NCBI GenBank assembly: GCA_031308135.1 | Contig: JAHLJT010000631.1 | Span: 156,691,276-156,755,275, forward strand | Length of the DNA: 64,000 bases | Origin: Acheta domesticus | Taxonomy: Eukaryota; Arthropoda; Insecta; Orthoptera; Gryllidae | Reading direction: 5' to 3' | In this document: positions 35,685-45,904 of the stretch, in pieces | Layout of the letters: each line of letters starts with the position of its first letter | Numbering within the stretch: the stretch's first letter is position 1 | Translations under genes and position numbers: made by a program | The notes under the pieces: model-generated | What the model was told of the DNA's origin: nothing | The model's database searches: none | The model's input: only the letters and a program-made list of their open reading frames with translations

Positions 35685-36675
35685 CACTCATCGTTATAAA
35701 AAAAACTTACACCCCGAAGGGCCCTACTCATCCGCTACAAACTCGGTGAGTATTTTTTACACCATTCGCTAAGCCAATGATTTCGTTTTCACGGTCGGCC
35801 ACGCACTGGTGGGTAGGTGGTAGGTGCGTGACGTCCCGACACCGGCCTAGATAAGAGGATTTCAAACGGCCGCCCCGGCCGTTGCGACATCGGGTAGTGT
35901 CACTAGAGCTTCATGGGTGTGCGGGAGGTTGGTTGGTCCTATCGTCGTATTGCGCCCCACACCATCACTCGCTGTTGGCGGCAATGGATTGAGGAAGGCA
36001 TACACACACGAAGTACACGATCTGGACGTCCACCATGCTCCATGAGGAGGGAAGACCGACGGATTGTCCGCCACGCGCGAACAGATCCAACAGCAATGAT
36101 TCATGCTATTCAGCGAGCTATGCAGCCTGCACTGTCACATCCTGTAGTGCCAGTACCATTGGTATGCAGTTGCAAAACTCACGGCTCCCCGCACGCCGAC
36201 CGTTAAGACGCATGCACTCACACCCCAGCATCGTCGCAAACAGACTCACCCGTGTCGGGAATGATGGACCTGGGGGAATGCAGACTGGCAGCGGGACATC
36301 TTCAGTGACGAGTCTCGCATCTGCCTTGATGAACCACCGGGTCCGTGCCTGGAGACGCAGTGGGGAGCGCCACGACGAGTGGTTTGTGGTATCATATCAC
36401 AGGCTTCGCCAACATGGTGTTATGGTGTGGGGCGCGATATCCCATGATGCCCGTTCACCGTTAGTGTTCCTCGGAGGTATCGTGACAGCCGCAAAATGGC
36501 GGCCCCACGCCATACTAACAGGCATCGTCTGTGGCCGCGTAGTGGGAATAAATGTTGGTCCTGCAAATGTGAAAGTGTAATCATTTTGTATTCGTGGTAC
36601 CCTCTACCAACCTGCCAACAATGATCGCAATCTGCCTTAGCCTTCAGGGTGCAGCTTTTTTTATGACGATGAGTG
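35685..36675 (+). mobile_element. Tc1/mariner transposon, about 991 bp, internally deleted
   Basis: Ends are inverted, CACTCATCGTTATAAAAAAA and the complement of CACTCATCGTCATAAAAAAA, flanked by TA on both sides (35683-35684 and 36676-36677). The body encodes a broken Tc1-type transposase. At under 1 kb, against a usual 1.3-1.7 kb for full Tc1-like elements, the 3' part of the coding region is missing. Confidence 0.85.
35913..36580 (+). pseudogene. Tc1/mariner transposase, frameshifted and truncated
   Basis: The first frame gives a helix-turn-helix region (SYRRIAPHTITRCWRQWIEE, then TRSTRSGRPP), matching the N-terminal DNA-binding half of Tc1 transposases. A second frame gives RDIFSDESRICLDE (around 36290-36335), which includes the first catalytic Asp in FSDES. 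A third gives GVMVWGAISHDARSPLVFLG, the conserved block after it. The second Asp and the final Asp/Glu of the DDE triad are absent, and at least two frameshifts separate the pieces. The product is inactive. Confidence 0.85.
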
Positions 36676-36677
36676 TA

Positions 36678-37091
36678 CAATGACCTTAATTCAAATTAGC
36701 CCAATTAGTCTTTCTTGTGGTATTCCACTCTGATATTCCCTCTGATTGTTCCCAATGTTGGGCAATGCCTCCCACTTAAATAATGGCTTAAAATTAAAAC
36801 CGCTTTCAGGTGAGCTAGTCCTGGAGAGCGTTTATTCAAAGCGAACTGTCCACTGTCTATACTATTGACCTCTGATCACTTTATTCGCTGATCATATTGT
36901 TGGTGTACACTGTCCATGTAATTGGCTACTGGCCATTTTCTTGTCCACTTGTTTAGTGATTACTGATTATATTATCATTACTAACCACTGTTCATTTGTT
37001 CACTGTTCATTTGTTGATCACTGTCCATCTTGTTTGCTGAAATTCATGGTTGACCACACTCCTAACCATTATAGTCCGTTGAACTCGCTAT
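36678..37091. other. No recognised gene
   Basis: AT-rich sequence with a loose tandem of CACTGTCCA/CACTGTTCA-like words (about 36840-37030). It may be a degenerate satellite. No coding sequence. Confidence 0.5.
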
Positions 37092-37428
37092 AATTGAGGC
37101 GGTTAGAACCAAAGGGGTGTAAGTGACAAAAACGTAGTTTAGAGAAAACGAGCCTTAAAGTTTGGATCAAAATAAAAATTCTGAAGTGTTCTAGAAGCAT
37201 TTCTAAAGTAATTATTCATTCTGTTAGTTATTAACGAACTTATATTTACAATTTCTATGGATTTTGTTTAATACATATTGAAATAGGATCTTTTTCCAAA
37301 ATGCTTACGTGTACTTACATCCATTTGCCACCAAATGTGTCACTTACATCCGTTTTTCTATGAGCGTATTAGATTGGAAGTGAACTGAAAATACCGTTTT
37401 GACATTCAGAACCAGTATAATGACAATA

Positions 37429-37466
<38 letters not shown>

Positions 37467-37960
37467 GGCTCTTATGGCTGTAAGGAAATCTTGCTACTGA
37501 ATAAAGTCATCTTGAATGATGTAAAGAAACGCAAACGTAATTTGAGCATGGCTTGGATTGACTACCAAAAGGCCTTTGATAGTGTACCATACGATTGGAT
37601 TTTGAAGACCCTGGAGATCTATCGATTTCATCCTAGACTTATTGAATTTTGCAAGGCTAGTATGACATCTGCATGAAGTTTGGTCTTGACAAGTGTGCAA
37701 AAATCAATTTAAAAAGAGGGAAACTCACAACGTCTGAGAACATTGAAATTGATACGCACACTGTGATTCAAGATCTTGAGCCAGGTAAAACTTACAAATA
37801 TCTGGGCATTGAAGAATGTGAAACCATCTCGAATGACAGAATGAAAGAGAGAATTCGTAGGGAGTATTATAGGAGAGTGAGACTAGTCCCGCAGTCCGCT
37901 CTGAATTCCAGGAATAAAATTTCTGCAATAGGTAGTTTGGCGGTACCTGTAGCCGAATAG
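37467..37960 (+). pseudogene. R4/Dong reverse transcriptase fragment with internal deletion
   Basis: Frame one gives LSMAWIDYQKAFDSVPYDWI, the RT motif holding the first catalytic Asp, then FHPRLIEFCKASMTS. After a stop, frame two resumes with KFGLDKCAKINLKRGKL and YKYLGIEE, sequences that normally lie well downstream. The region with the second catalytic box (xxDD) between them is deleted. A frameshift and stop (near 37957) separate this piece from the endonuclease part. Confidence 0.88.
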
Positions 37961-37970
37961 TTTTGGACTA

Positions 37971-39113
37971 GTGGACTGGACTGAGCAGGAAATTCGCACC
38001 ATGGATCGAAAAACCAGAAAACTGCTAACAATGCATCATGTTGCCCACCCTCGAGCTCATATACATAGACTTTATGTGTCACGTAAGGAAGAAGGAAGAG
38101 GCCTCAGACAAATTGAGGCCTCCTGGCACAACGCAATAGTCGGGATGGGAAAGTATGTAGTCAGCCATCAAGATGACCCTCTAATGATGCAGGTCATGAA
38201 ATCTGACCGAAGAATGGGAAACAAAGGCATTGTTAGTGTAGCTAGAAGCATTGCGAAGAAAACTAGGCAAGACACGTCGAATAACACAGACACTGAACTT
38301 CTGATGCTGCTAAACATGAAGTGTGAAACACAAAAAATGTTAAAGAAATCGTGGAGAGACAAACCACTCCACGGACAATACCTAAAAAGAATGGACAAGG
38401 TGCAGATCAATAAAGATCAATCATTTATGTGGCTTAAAAGGGGAAGAATGAAGCCAGAATCGGAAGCACTTGTAATAGCTGCCCAAGATCAGGCCTTGAG
38501 AACACGACATTATGATAAAGCGGTTCTCAAAATTTCCCATGATGATAAATGCCGCATTTGCCTGGAGCAAATAGAAACCATTGATCATATTGTCTCAGCT
38601 TGTCCAATCCTAGCAAAGACGGAATACCTGAAAAGACATGACAGGGTGTGTAGCTACCTCCACTGGCAGATCTGTACCGCCCTCGAAGTTCCAAACACAT
38701 ACTCCAAGTGGTACGAACACTCACCAAAACCGGTGACGTCTGCTGGATTGTGTACGATATTGTACGACCAACAAATTCAAACTGATCGCACGATAGCGGC
38801 AAACAAACCGGATATAGTTATCCGAGATTTGTCGAAAAAATCGTGTTTACTTATCGATGTTGCTGTACCTTGCGATCAAAACGTCGTTACCAAGGAGGCA
38901 GAGAAACGTCTTAAATACAAGAGTTTGGAAATCGAGATCAGCCGAATGTGGGGCGTAAAAGCACAGGTCGTCCCGATAGTTATCGGAGCTCTGGGATTTG
39001 TTCCGCAAAAATTGAATAAGAACTTGTCTAAACTCCCAGGTAATTCAAAAGACTGGGAAGTGCAAGAAATTGCTTTATTTGGAACAGCCCACATTTTGCG
39101 TAAAGTATTGTAG
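37971..39113 (+). pseudogene. R4/Dong C-terminal region: thumb, zinc knuckle, restriction-like endonuclease
   Basis: A 380-codon frame starts in WTEQEIRTMDRKTRKLLTMH, the thumb region common to R2/R4/Dong. It continues through the CCHC knuckle (CRICLEQIETIDHIVSAC, residues about 194-211) to a PD…D…E endonuclease core: KPDIVI, then LLIDVAVP, then a Glu in KSLEIEISRMWG. It ends HILRKVL and stop. The spacing between PD and D is one residue shorter than in the copy at 63409-63972, which has an extra Tyr after DIVI. The frame itself is intact, but the RT part upstream is deleted, so the element is dead. Confidence 0.87.
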
Positions 39114-39399
39114 AGGAACTGATAGTCACCGGATCTGCTCCTTAGGTAGCTGGTTGCAACTTGGAGTAGATTTTATATTCAACCGACTCATAACATCTTT
39201 AGTCGTGATGTAATGGAATATATAATAATAATAATTTAACAAGTAATTTATTCTGACTCCAATGTTGTGTCTTCGCCACTATCTGCACTGGGCTTTTCAA
39301 TGGCATCTTGAAGAAATTTGTTTCTGGAGTGTGTGTTTTTGATCCCTGTAAAACTGATGGTGGACAGGAAGTATAAACTGAAGACACTGCTGTTAGATT

Positions 39400-40499
39400 C
39401 TTATATTTTGCATTTGTTATTGCAAGCGATGATTCATACAGTAACTGTAAATGTGAGGATGAATGTGGTCGTCCTTTCTTGGTTTTCGTGAGGTCGACTG
39501 ATTCAAACTGTATGTCTTCGTTTAGAGTATTCTCCTAATATAGTGTGTATGGATGATCCTTTTCTAGATGAAACCATTGAATATAGCGCATCCCTGTAAC
39601 TTTGTCTTTGCCAAGATCATTCATAGATTTTATTGATACAAAATCATCTGTTGATATACGTTTGGCACTTAATTTTCGGCTGGAACTTGTCACAACCTTA
39701 ACCCAGTCATGTGGTATAAACACATACTGCTGATATTTCTCAGCCTTTTCAATTTGGCCGAAGTCTTGATCACATTCCATAAAGATTTCCCCAGAAACCA
39801 GGAACTTGTTACCCACAGTTTATAGAGATGTATTTTGTAATAAGAACATCCAGAACATATTTTTATTTTTTGTCCTGCAGCGTTATCACTAAAAGCGACT
39901 AGATGATTTGTAGAAGCAGGAAGTTGCTGTACACACGTAACTAAACAAGACCCAAATTCTTGAGATCCTCTTGAGTCTTCTCCTTCAAGCCACATATACA
40001 TTGTAGAACTGTCGTTAGCACGGTCGTGAATGGCGAAATTGTACGTCCATAACTGTCGAAGGTAATAGACTGTACTACTTGATAACGTAGGTGTAGGTAA
40101 TGTTTTTTGCAAATCAAAACATATCGCTTTAACTCTTGTAGGGTTCTCTTTTGCCAGTTGTTTAGCATTACTTTTCGCTGTTCTTGCTTTCTCTACCTGT
40201 CGCAAATGATATTCCTTATTTATTTTACTTCTTTGTATCTCTTGCAAGTCTTCTTATCAGTATCTCCTTATCACTACCATCTGCTGAATCTACATGTAAA
40301 ATAAAACACTATTAATTCCTCATTTGGAATTTGATAACATGAACAATCATATAATACATGACCGGAAAAGAGAAAAGGTTACATTCAGAATCAGATTCTT
40401 TCGGGTACAAAATTAAGTAATATTACCTTCTGTATCAGTCCTTCTGCCTCCTGTTTCATCACTATTTTCCTCTTTGTCAAACTCATTACTAACTTCCAT
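39400..40499 (-). pseudogene. Transposase of the 3.7-kb DNA transposon, intron-bearing, frameshifted
   Basis: Exon 1 starts MEVSNEFDKEE at 40499 and ends before GTAATATT at 40426. After an acceptor TTACATGTAG (exon 2 from about 40289) the frame shifts once. It then continues with a Lys/Arg/Gln-rich helix, FDLQKTLPTP, YNFAIHD, WLEGEDSRGSQEF and VAFSDNAAGQ, and a further frame carries CDQDFGQIEK, HPYTLY and KKGRP. The Asp in FDLQ and in FSDNAAGQ are candidate catalytic residues of an RNase-H-like fold. I know this pattern from unannotated insect proteins but cannot name the superfamily with certainty; Sola is a candidate. The LINE at 37424-39240 separates it from the left end. Confidence 0.7.
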
Positions 40500-40972
40500 T
40501 GTAAATGCTACAAAAATACCACTTTAAGTAATATAGCTAAAGACACGTCACGTAAACTGTGAAGCTCCTTCGCGCTAAAGAGGTGCAACTGCACTTACAT
40601 CCCTTTGCCGCCAAATGCTTACGACGTTTTGTTAAGTAGTTTTCAGAAACACCATTAAAACGCAGCCCAAATCAATGAATGATCTCGCCTGCTTTTGCCC
40701 ACAAACACAATCGACTTCATGCTTCAAAGTGAGTGAGATACTTCATATTTCTTAATTTGGTCACTTACACCCCTTTGGTGCTAACCGCCTCAATTGTCAC
40801 ACCTATTATCTTCACTATGTGTGAGATGTTTCTACAAGCTTCAATCTTTCGCTTTTGTTGACAATAGATTGCCGGCTTTGGCTCTTATTTCATCGCTCCA
40901 ACGAGTTATTTTTTGTCCAACTTTCCATTTCCCTATTTTCCTAAAAAAGGGGAAAAGTTTTAACAGAGCAGT

Positions 40973-41222
40973 GGTGTACGACAAGGAGGCACAATCTTCT
41001 TTATTTGCCTGCTAAAAAGAAATCTTTAGAAAAATTAAACCTAATTATAGGATTAAACATCGATGGACAGAAACTCACCAACGTAAGGTTTGCGGATGAC
41101 ATTAAAATTTTTGAGATATGAGCCATAGAGTGGAAATAAAGTGAAATGACTATCACAAGAATGTCAGAAAACTTGCCTAGGTATTAAGGCTAAGAAAACA
41201 AAAATAATGACAAACGGTCTTT
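40973..41222 (+). pseudogene. RTE-like LINE reverse transcriptase relic
   Basis: Across two frames the translation shows GVRQGGTI, then LNIDGQKLTNVRFADDIKIF and IKAKKTKIMTNG. These are the RT motifs before, at and after the catalytic FADD box, in the right order and spacing. Stops and frameshifts interrupt it. It abuts the right end of the 3.7-kb DNA transposon and then a DINE-like 3' end. Confidence 0.78.
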
Positions 41223-41339
41223 GTCCCCCCATTAGAAAATATTTCAAATAGGTTTTTAACAACGTCGAAGAGATTAATATGTAAATGTAGTATGTATATG
41301 TATGTGGGTCGAATTCTTAAAATAATATTGCCATTCCAC

Positions 41340-41493
41340 TATTACGAAACCAACAAGTTAAAAACACTTCAAAAAATATATTTTGGGCGGCGATAGATGG
41401 CATCTGGCAACAGTATGTGGCAAGTCCGAATAGCTAGCCGAGACCAAAGGAAATAGGAAAACTAAGGAAAGTGCCATTCTGTAGCACCATTAC
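41340..41493 (+). repeat. DINE-like element, 3' end only
   Basis: Blocks 'GCGGCGATAGATGG', 'ATGTGGCAAGTCCGAATAGC', 'AGACCAAAGGAAATAGG' and the end GTGCCATTCTGTAGCACCATTAC (usual CACTAG mutated) match the last 150 bp of the other copies. Confidence 0.7.
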
Positions 41494-41775
41494 TTTTATT
41501 CGGTACATTTTTAAACTGATAAAATGGTTTTAATTATTTTTCACTATCGTCCACATTGTTTAAAAATCTGAAAAAATATATGATTATAGAATGTAATGAG
41601 ACACATTCTAAGAAAAAACTGAGAGAGTAATCCAACGTTATCACTGTCGAAAATCACTTCCATTTTTTTTTCTATTTGAATTTGGCCCCAAAATTGGTTG
41701 TCAAAAATATCTTCAAATGCAACTTTTTTTATCCGCCCCTCGAATTTGTTTCAGCCTGATACACGCAATAGAAGC

Positions 41776-42611
41776 CAGACGCGGATTCGAAGGGAGCCTC
41801 ACGGGGGTCATGACCCCCCATCAAGAACGTTGACCTATCAATTTTGTGAGAAACTGATCATCTTTCCAGTGTTCCTTCAGAATTGGAACTGCCGGAGATA
41901 CTATTGAAATATTTTCAGATATTTTCAAACAATTCATATAAATTATTGCATTTATAGAAATTTCTATAATTGCATTTTATAGAAATTTCTATAAATGCAA
42001 TAATGCTGGAACTAATGAATTTATATATAAATTAGAATTTAATTTATACAAAAACATACGCATGTTCAAGATCACTTAAAATATATTTTTATTACAAAGT
42101 AATATATCTAAACAAATAATATATCTAAAGTTGGAATCAAATACACTGCGCGTTACTAGTGTTGCCAACTTAATGTGAATATTTGTCACTAATTGAACGA
42201 AAAAATTGTGGGAAAAATTGAAGTCAACATGGTCTCAGCTTAAAAGTCACAACTTGTTGTTCAAAGAGAATAGCTAAATTTATTAACAATAATAGTATGT
42301 GTATAAATGTTATAAAAATTTTTGGGGGTTACCATTTAAAATTCCAAAGTTATCCCCAGCCTCACTCCCAGGGGATACGGTGAGGATCGTAACAGTAGTA
42401 ATCTGATTGATATCTGATAGGTGATAATTGATGTGATTATTAGTTTATTGAATTTCTTATATATTTATAGTATAATAAAGTCAATCTGATATACGTATAA
42501 GATACGTTAAATATGTCATTACATTCTGTACCATCCCCCTTTTCGAAAAAAATTCACTTCAGTCTTAACCTGACCCCCCCCCCCCCAATGAGAAGTCTGG
42601 ATCCGCGCCTG
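41776..42611. mobile_element. hAT MITE, 836 bp
   Basis: Short inverted ends, CAGACGCGGATTC and the complement of CAGGCGCGGATCC, are flanked by near-identical octamers ATAGAAGC (41768-41775) and ATAGAAAC (42612-42619), a hAT-type 8-bp duplication. C/G-runs follow both ends (41811-41820 and 42573-42586). No transposase is present. Confidence 0.8.
41942..42004. repeat. Perfect 27-bp inverted repeat with 9-base loop inside the hAT MITE
   Basis: The left arm 41942-41968 and right arm 41978-42004 are exact complements. Each arm also contains the 16-bp self-palindrome TATAGAAATTTCTATA, so several alternative folds are possible. Confidence 0.93.
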
Positions 42612-42839
42612 ATAGAAACTGAAAAAAAAATAAAAACATGAAAATCACAGTTCTCTTTGTATCTCTGCAACAGATTGCCCTAGGAAGCTGATTTTAGAGA
42701 ATTCGCTACTTTTTCTGTTCTCTTTCATACGAGTATCGCGATTATTGATTTGGTTGAGAGCACTTTTCACCCCCAAATTGACGAACCACAGAACTATACG
42801 AGACAAAGATTAATGAGATTGACGAGACAATACACTGAC

Positions 42840-43930
42840 GATGGGAGGAGAAAATGGGCGAGATGGACTGAGAGAGGTGGTCTGAAATTCAGAGGAAGTA
42901 TGATGTAGGGGACGGGGTTAGAGGCTCAGAGGAGCCATGTGAGAGACGTGAAACGCTCGGGGAAACAAGATAATCAGTGGCGTAGCGTCAGGGGACGCTA
43001 AGATGCTGAGCATCCCCCGTGAAATATTAATCAAAGAAGCCTAAATATTGTATTGATAATCTTCCAAGTGAGTGAAACACATTCAGCGAAACATGTTTGT
43101 ATTAATTTTGAAGTGATTTCCTATGATTGAATTCCGCGCGTTTTTACAAGCTGGCCTCTGATTGCTTGGACGCTAAAATGCTTCTAGCGTCTGCCGCGAG
43201 GTTGCGACGAGCAATGACGCATGCGCAGAAGGCGAGGTTCCCCCCCTCCCCTCTGCACCCCTGCCCCAGGATTCTCGAGTCCCGAAAAGCTAGGCATACG
43301 AATACGGGCAGCAAAGGCTGGTGAGAAAGCACCGGTGTGAGAAAGGCTTATGAAAGCAAGTTGTTCGTTTGTGCACGAGAGCGCAGCACACTTGAGGTTG
43401 TCAGAGACATATTTTTCTTTTCTCACTCGTGATTCTGTGCTTGGTCATGAGCACAAACAATAGATCATAGTGCTTGCATACTAATTCTCAATTAATATCT
43501 AAGAAGTTGAATTCTGACCTTAAATATATTAAATTTTATTTTAGTTCGAAATATATCAATTCACAAGTGATCTCATTGTCAAACGCGAGTGAGAACTAAA
43601 GCTGAGCTATTTCATAATTTGCTTTCAAGAAGTCTCCTGACATAAATCTGTTGAAGTAGTGTAACATTAGTTTCAATAACTTAGATTCTAGAGAACATTA
43701 AGAATAATGATGCCTTCAGTTCGCATTATTGTTGAGCATCCCCAGACAGACGAGACACGCTACGCCACTGCAAGATATGGAGAGACTCACAGGAGCCGGA
43801 CGTGTGTGTAAGAGATGTGAAACGCTCAAAGACGTTGGGGAGATGTCAGAGGAGTCTGGCGTGTGTAGGAGAAGCTCAAGAGATATCATATCACTCAAAC
43901 GTATGTAGTGTACGAGTCAGTAAGATGCAA
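42840..43930 (+). repeat. Degenerate minisatellite (GAG/CTCA-rich, about 60-bp period) split by a hAT MITE
   Basis: Before the MITE: GAGGCTCAGAGGAGCC then GAGAGACGTGAAACGCTC. After it: GAGACTCACAGGAGCC then AAGAGATGTGAAACGCTCAA and GTCAGAGGAGTCTGGCGTGTG. These are imperfect repeats of one unit on both sides of 42975-43770. No coding sense is recognised. Confidence 0.6.
42975..43770. mobile_element. hAT MITE, 796 bp, same end family as the 2.4-kb hAT
   Basis: The ends CAGTGGCGTAGCGTC and the complement of CAGTGGCGTAGCGTG are inverted. The flanks are CAAGATAAT and CAAGATAT, an 8-bp duplication with one extra A. The ends match those at 27373/29777 (CAGGGGCGTAGCGTCC), so one transposase source could serve both. 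Only short ORFs lie inside. Confidence 0.82.
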
Positions 43931-44039
43931 AGGAGAGACTGAGAGAGTAGCATAGAAGTGATATGTGAAAAATGTGGTGTGATAAAAACATGTCAGTGAC
44001 CTGAACAGTGTCTGCGGAACTAAACCCTCTACAGTTATC

Positions 44040-44560
44040 GCAATCTCGGTAGATCGCGGCACCACTCGACTGATACGAACGGACTAAATATGACAGAAAT
44101 CCACGAGGCGATGGTGTATTACCACGTGAGACGGCCGCGAGGGAAACTTAACCTGAACCGCGGGCGCTGCGTCGGGAGCCGCCGCCGACTCGCCTGCAAC
44201 CGGGTTCCGTGGGAGCGGCCCAGTTGAATAGGGCGGCGACCTCCGCGGCGCAACTGACCGACATGTCCGTCTGACGACAACTCCATCCGACAACAGTGTA
44301 TCTTTGCAGCGTCCGCGCGCCTAGCGGGCAACGCGCGTTTGCGAATAAATGTGCTCTCAATGCATTTCATGAAGTCATTTCAAAGCCAGGTGAGCACCTT
44401 GCACTTCCCTAACCAAGTAACTCTGAGAAATAAACTTGTTCCGATTCAAGTTCGTCTCCAATCCTATTGTGGGATTGCCTCTACTGAGGGGCTGTCCGCA
44501 CTGGACGTACCACACTCGCACGGGAGCCGCTAACAGATAGGTCTGACGGAAAGCGGCGAT
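44040..44560. other. CpG-rich patch, no gene identified
   Basis: GC-rich with many CG dinucleotides (CGCGGGCGCTGCG, CCGCGGCGCAACTG, GCGTCCGCGCGCC). Several overlapping minus-strand frames are open because of composition. It could be a promoter-type CpG island or an exon; nothing decides between these. Confidence 0.35.
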
Positions 44561-45562
44561 CAACAGGCTAGCACAGCGGGTACCGACGCTGTTTGACCGA
44601 AGACAGGGACCAGTACCACGATTGCATCCAGGGTGATCGAACTGGGACCGGGAGTCGGCGGTCGCAGCACTTTATTGAAATGGTTTCAAACCTCTCCAAT
44701 TTAAAAGAGAAAATTTTGAAGCTCGCAGTAAAGCGAATGTCTATGCATTGAAAACACACAATCACTTAAACTAATAAAAATTGCAGCTCTGTCGGCGATT
44801 CTTTTTTAAATTTGAGCGTTTGATGTTGGGTAATGTCATCAATATTCAAGTAAAAAATACGAAACTTTTCTTATAATATCTTAATGTAACATCATTTTTG
44901 AGTGCATAATTTCAATCTTCTAGCTCTTACATTACTGCATATATTCAGTGAATATTGATGTATTTTACAATAAACCCTAAAATTATGTATTTTCAACATA
45001 CTTCTACAGAAAAATAACATTATAAATTATTTACAACATATTTCATTAGAAAGAGAATACATCGATATACTAAAAAAGTGAGTATATTTTTGAATATCGC
45101 TACACAAAGTCAAAGTTGAGAAACATTGACATGGACTTTGTGTTATACTTGAGGAATAAAACTCCATATTTTTCGCAATTACTACTGTTTTGTCTTGGTT
45201 CATGTTATTTGTCATTCTAATGGTCATTTCCACTGTCATTTCCAGTCCAAGAATTGAAACTAGCCGACTCATTGCATGAAAAGTAATGCTCAATAGCTGT
45301 GCAATACCAGCCAGGGATAACTGATAACCACGAGCCCGTTTCCCTTTAAGTGGTTTTCACTGTATGCCTTCGTAAGTGACAATCAATAAGAATGTTTTTC
45401 AATCTGATAAGCATGCTTTCATCATTTTTTTATCACATTAGTATCTTTTTTGTAAGTGAAATTAGCTGTCGCTGTCTCTGTGAAATTATACTTTCAATAT
45501 GACCTACAACGGCGCTATTTGAGAAACTGAATTATAAAAAGGAAATGAAGCACTATTTTTTA

Positions 45563-45706
45563 TCGTGCCCACTCTGCGACGATGGTCCTGTGGACAGGGT
45601 TCACATCTCTACCTGTCCAGAGCTCTACGACCAGCTGTCCAGATGCGGTTGCTGCTGGGAGGCCCGTCGCCGAAAGGCCCAGCAGCCAAGAGCGGTCATT
45701 GGATAA
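45563..45706 (+). pseudogene. C-terminal tail of a non-LTR retrotransposon
   Basis: A frame too short for ORF listing reads CPLCDDGPVDRVHISTC, a C-x2-C-x8-H-x3-C zinc knuckle, then WEARRRKAQQPRAVIG and stop. This knuckle plus 'ARRR … PRA.(V/I)G' ending resembles LINE ORF2 C-termini. Upstream sequence is AT-rich and does not continue the frame, so this is a 5'-truncated or decayed copy. Confidence 0.5.
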
Positions 45707-45904
45707 AGTAAAAGTAAGTACTATTTTTATCTCTCTTTTCCATTTTCATTTGGATATTTAATAACAGCATTTCTTACATTATGGATACTCAGTAGCAAAT
45801 TTCTTATTGAGATGTTACCTTATAAATTTATTAGTTAATATAGTATTATTAGAATATATTCAGATTTAACACAATTGCGTGTCAGGAACAGTTTTTATTC
45901 CATA

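Larger units (their letters stand above)
37424..39240 (+). mobile_element. R4/Dong-clade LINE, 5'-truncated, between TAA repeats
   Basis: The left edge is an imperfect (TAA)n tract to 37466, after which RT coding begins at once at residue block GSYGCKE. The right edge is GTAATGGAATATATAATAATAATAATTT. R4/Dong elements use a restriction-like endonuclease, and Dong is known to sit in TAA repeats. The second copy in this window (63144 onward) ends at the same base and is also joined to the repeat. Confidence 0.85.
37096..40791 (-). mobile_element. DNA transposon of unassigned superfamily (Sola-like candidate), 3.7 kb with a nested LINE
   Basis: The ends form 32-bp inverted repeats with one mismatch, starting GAGGCGGTTAG and reading into AAAGGGGTGTAAGTGAC. 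AATT flanks both sides (37092-37095 and 40792-40795). Because AATT is its own complement, it may be a 4-bp target duplication or part of the ends. A motif ACTTACATCC-N-TTTGCC recurs near both ends (about 37313 and 40594), possibly transposase-binding sites. The minus-strand transposase is decayed. Removing the LINE leaves about 1.9 kb. Confidence 0.75.
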
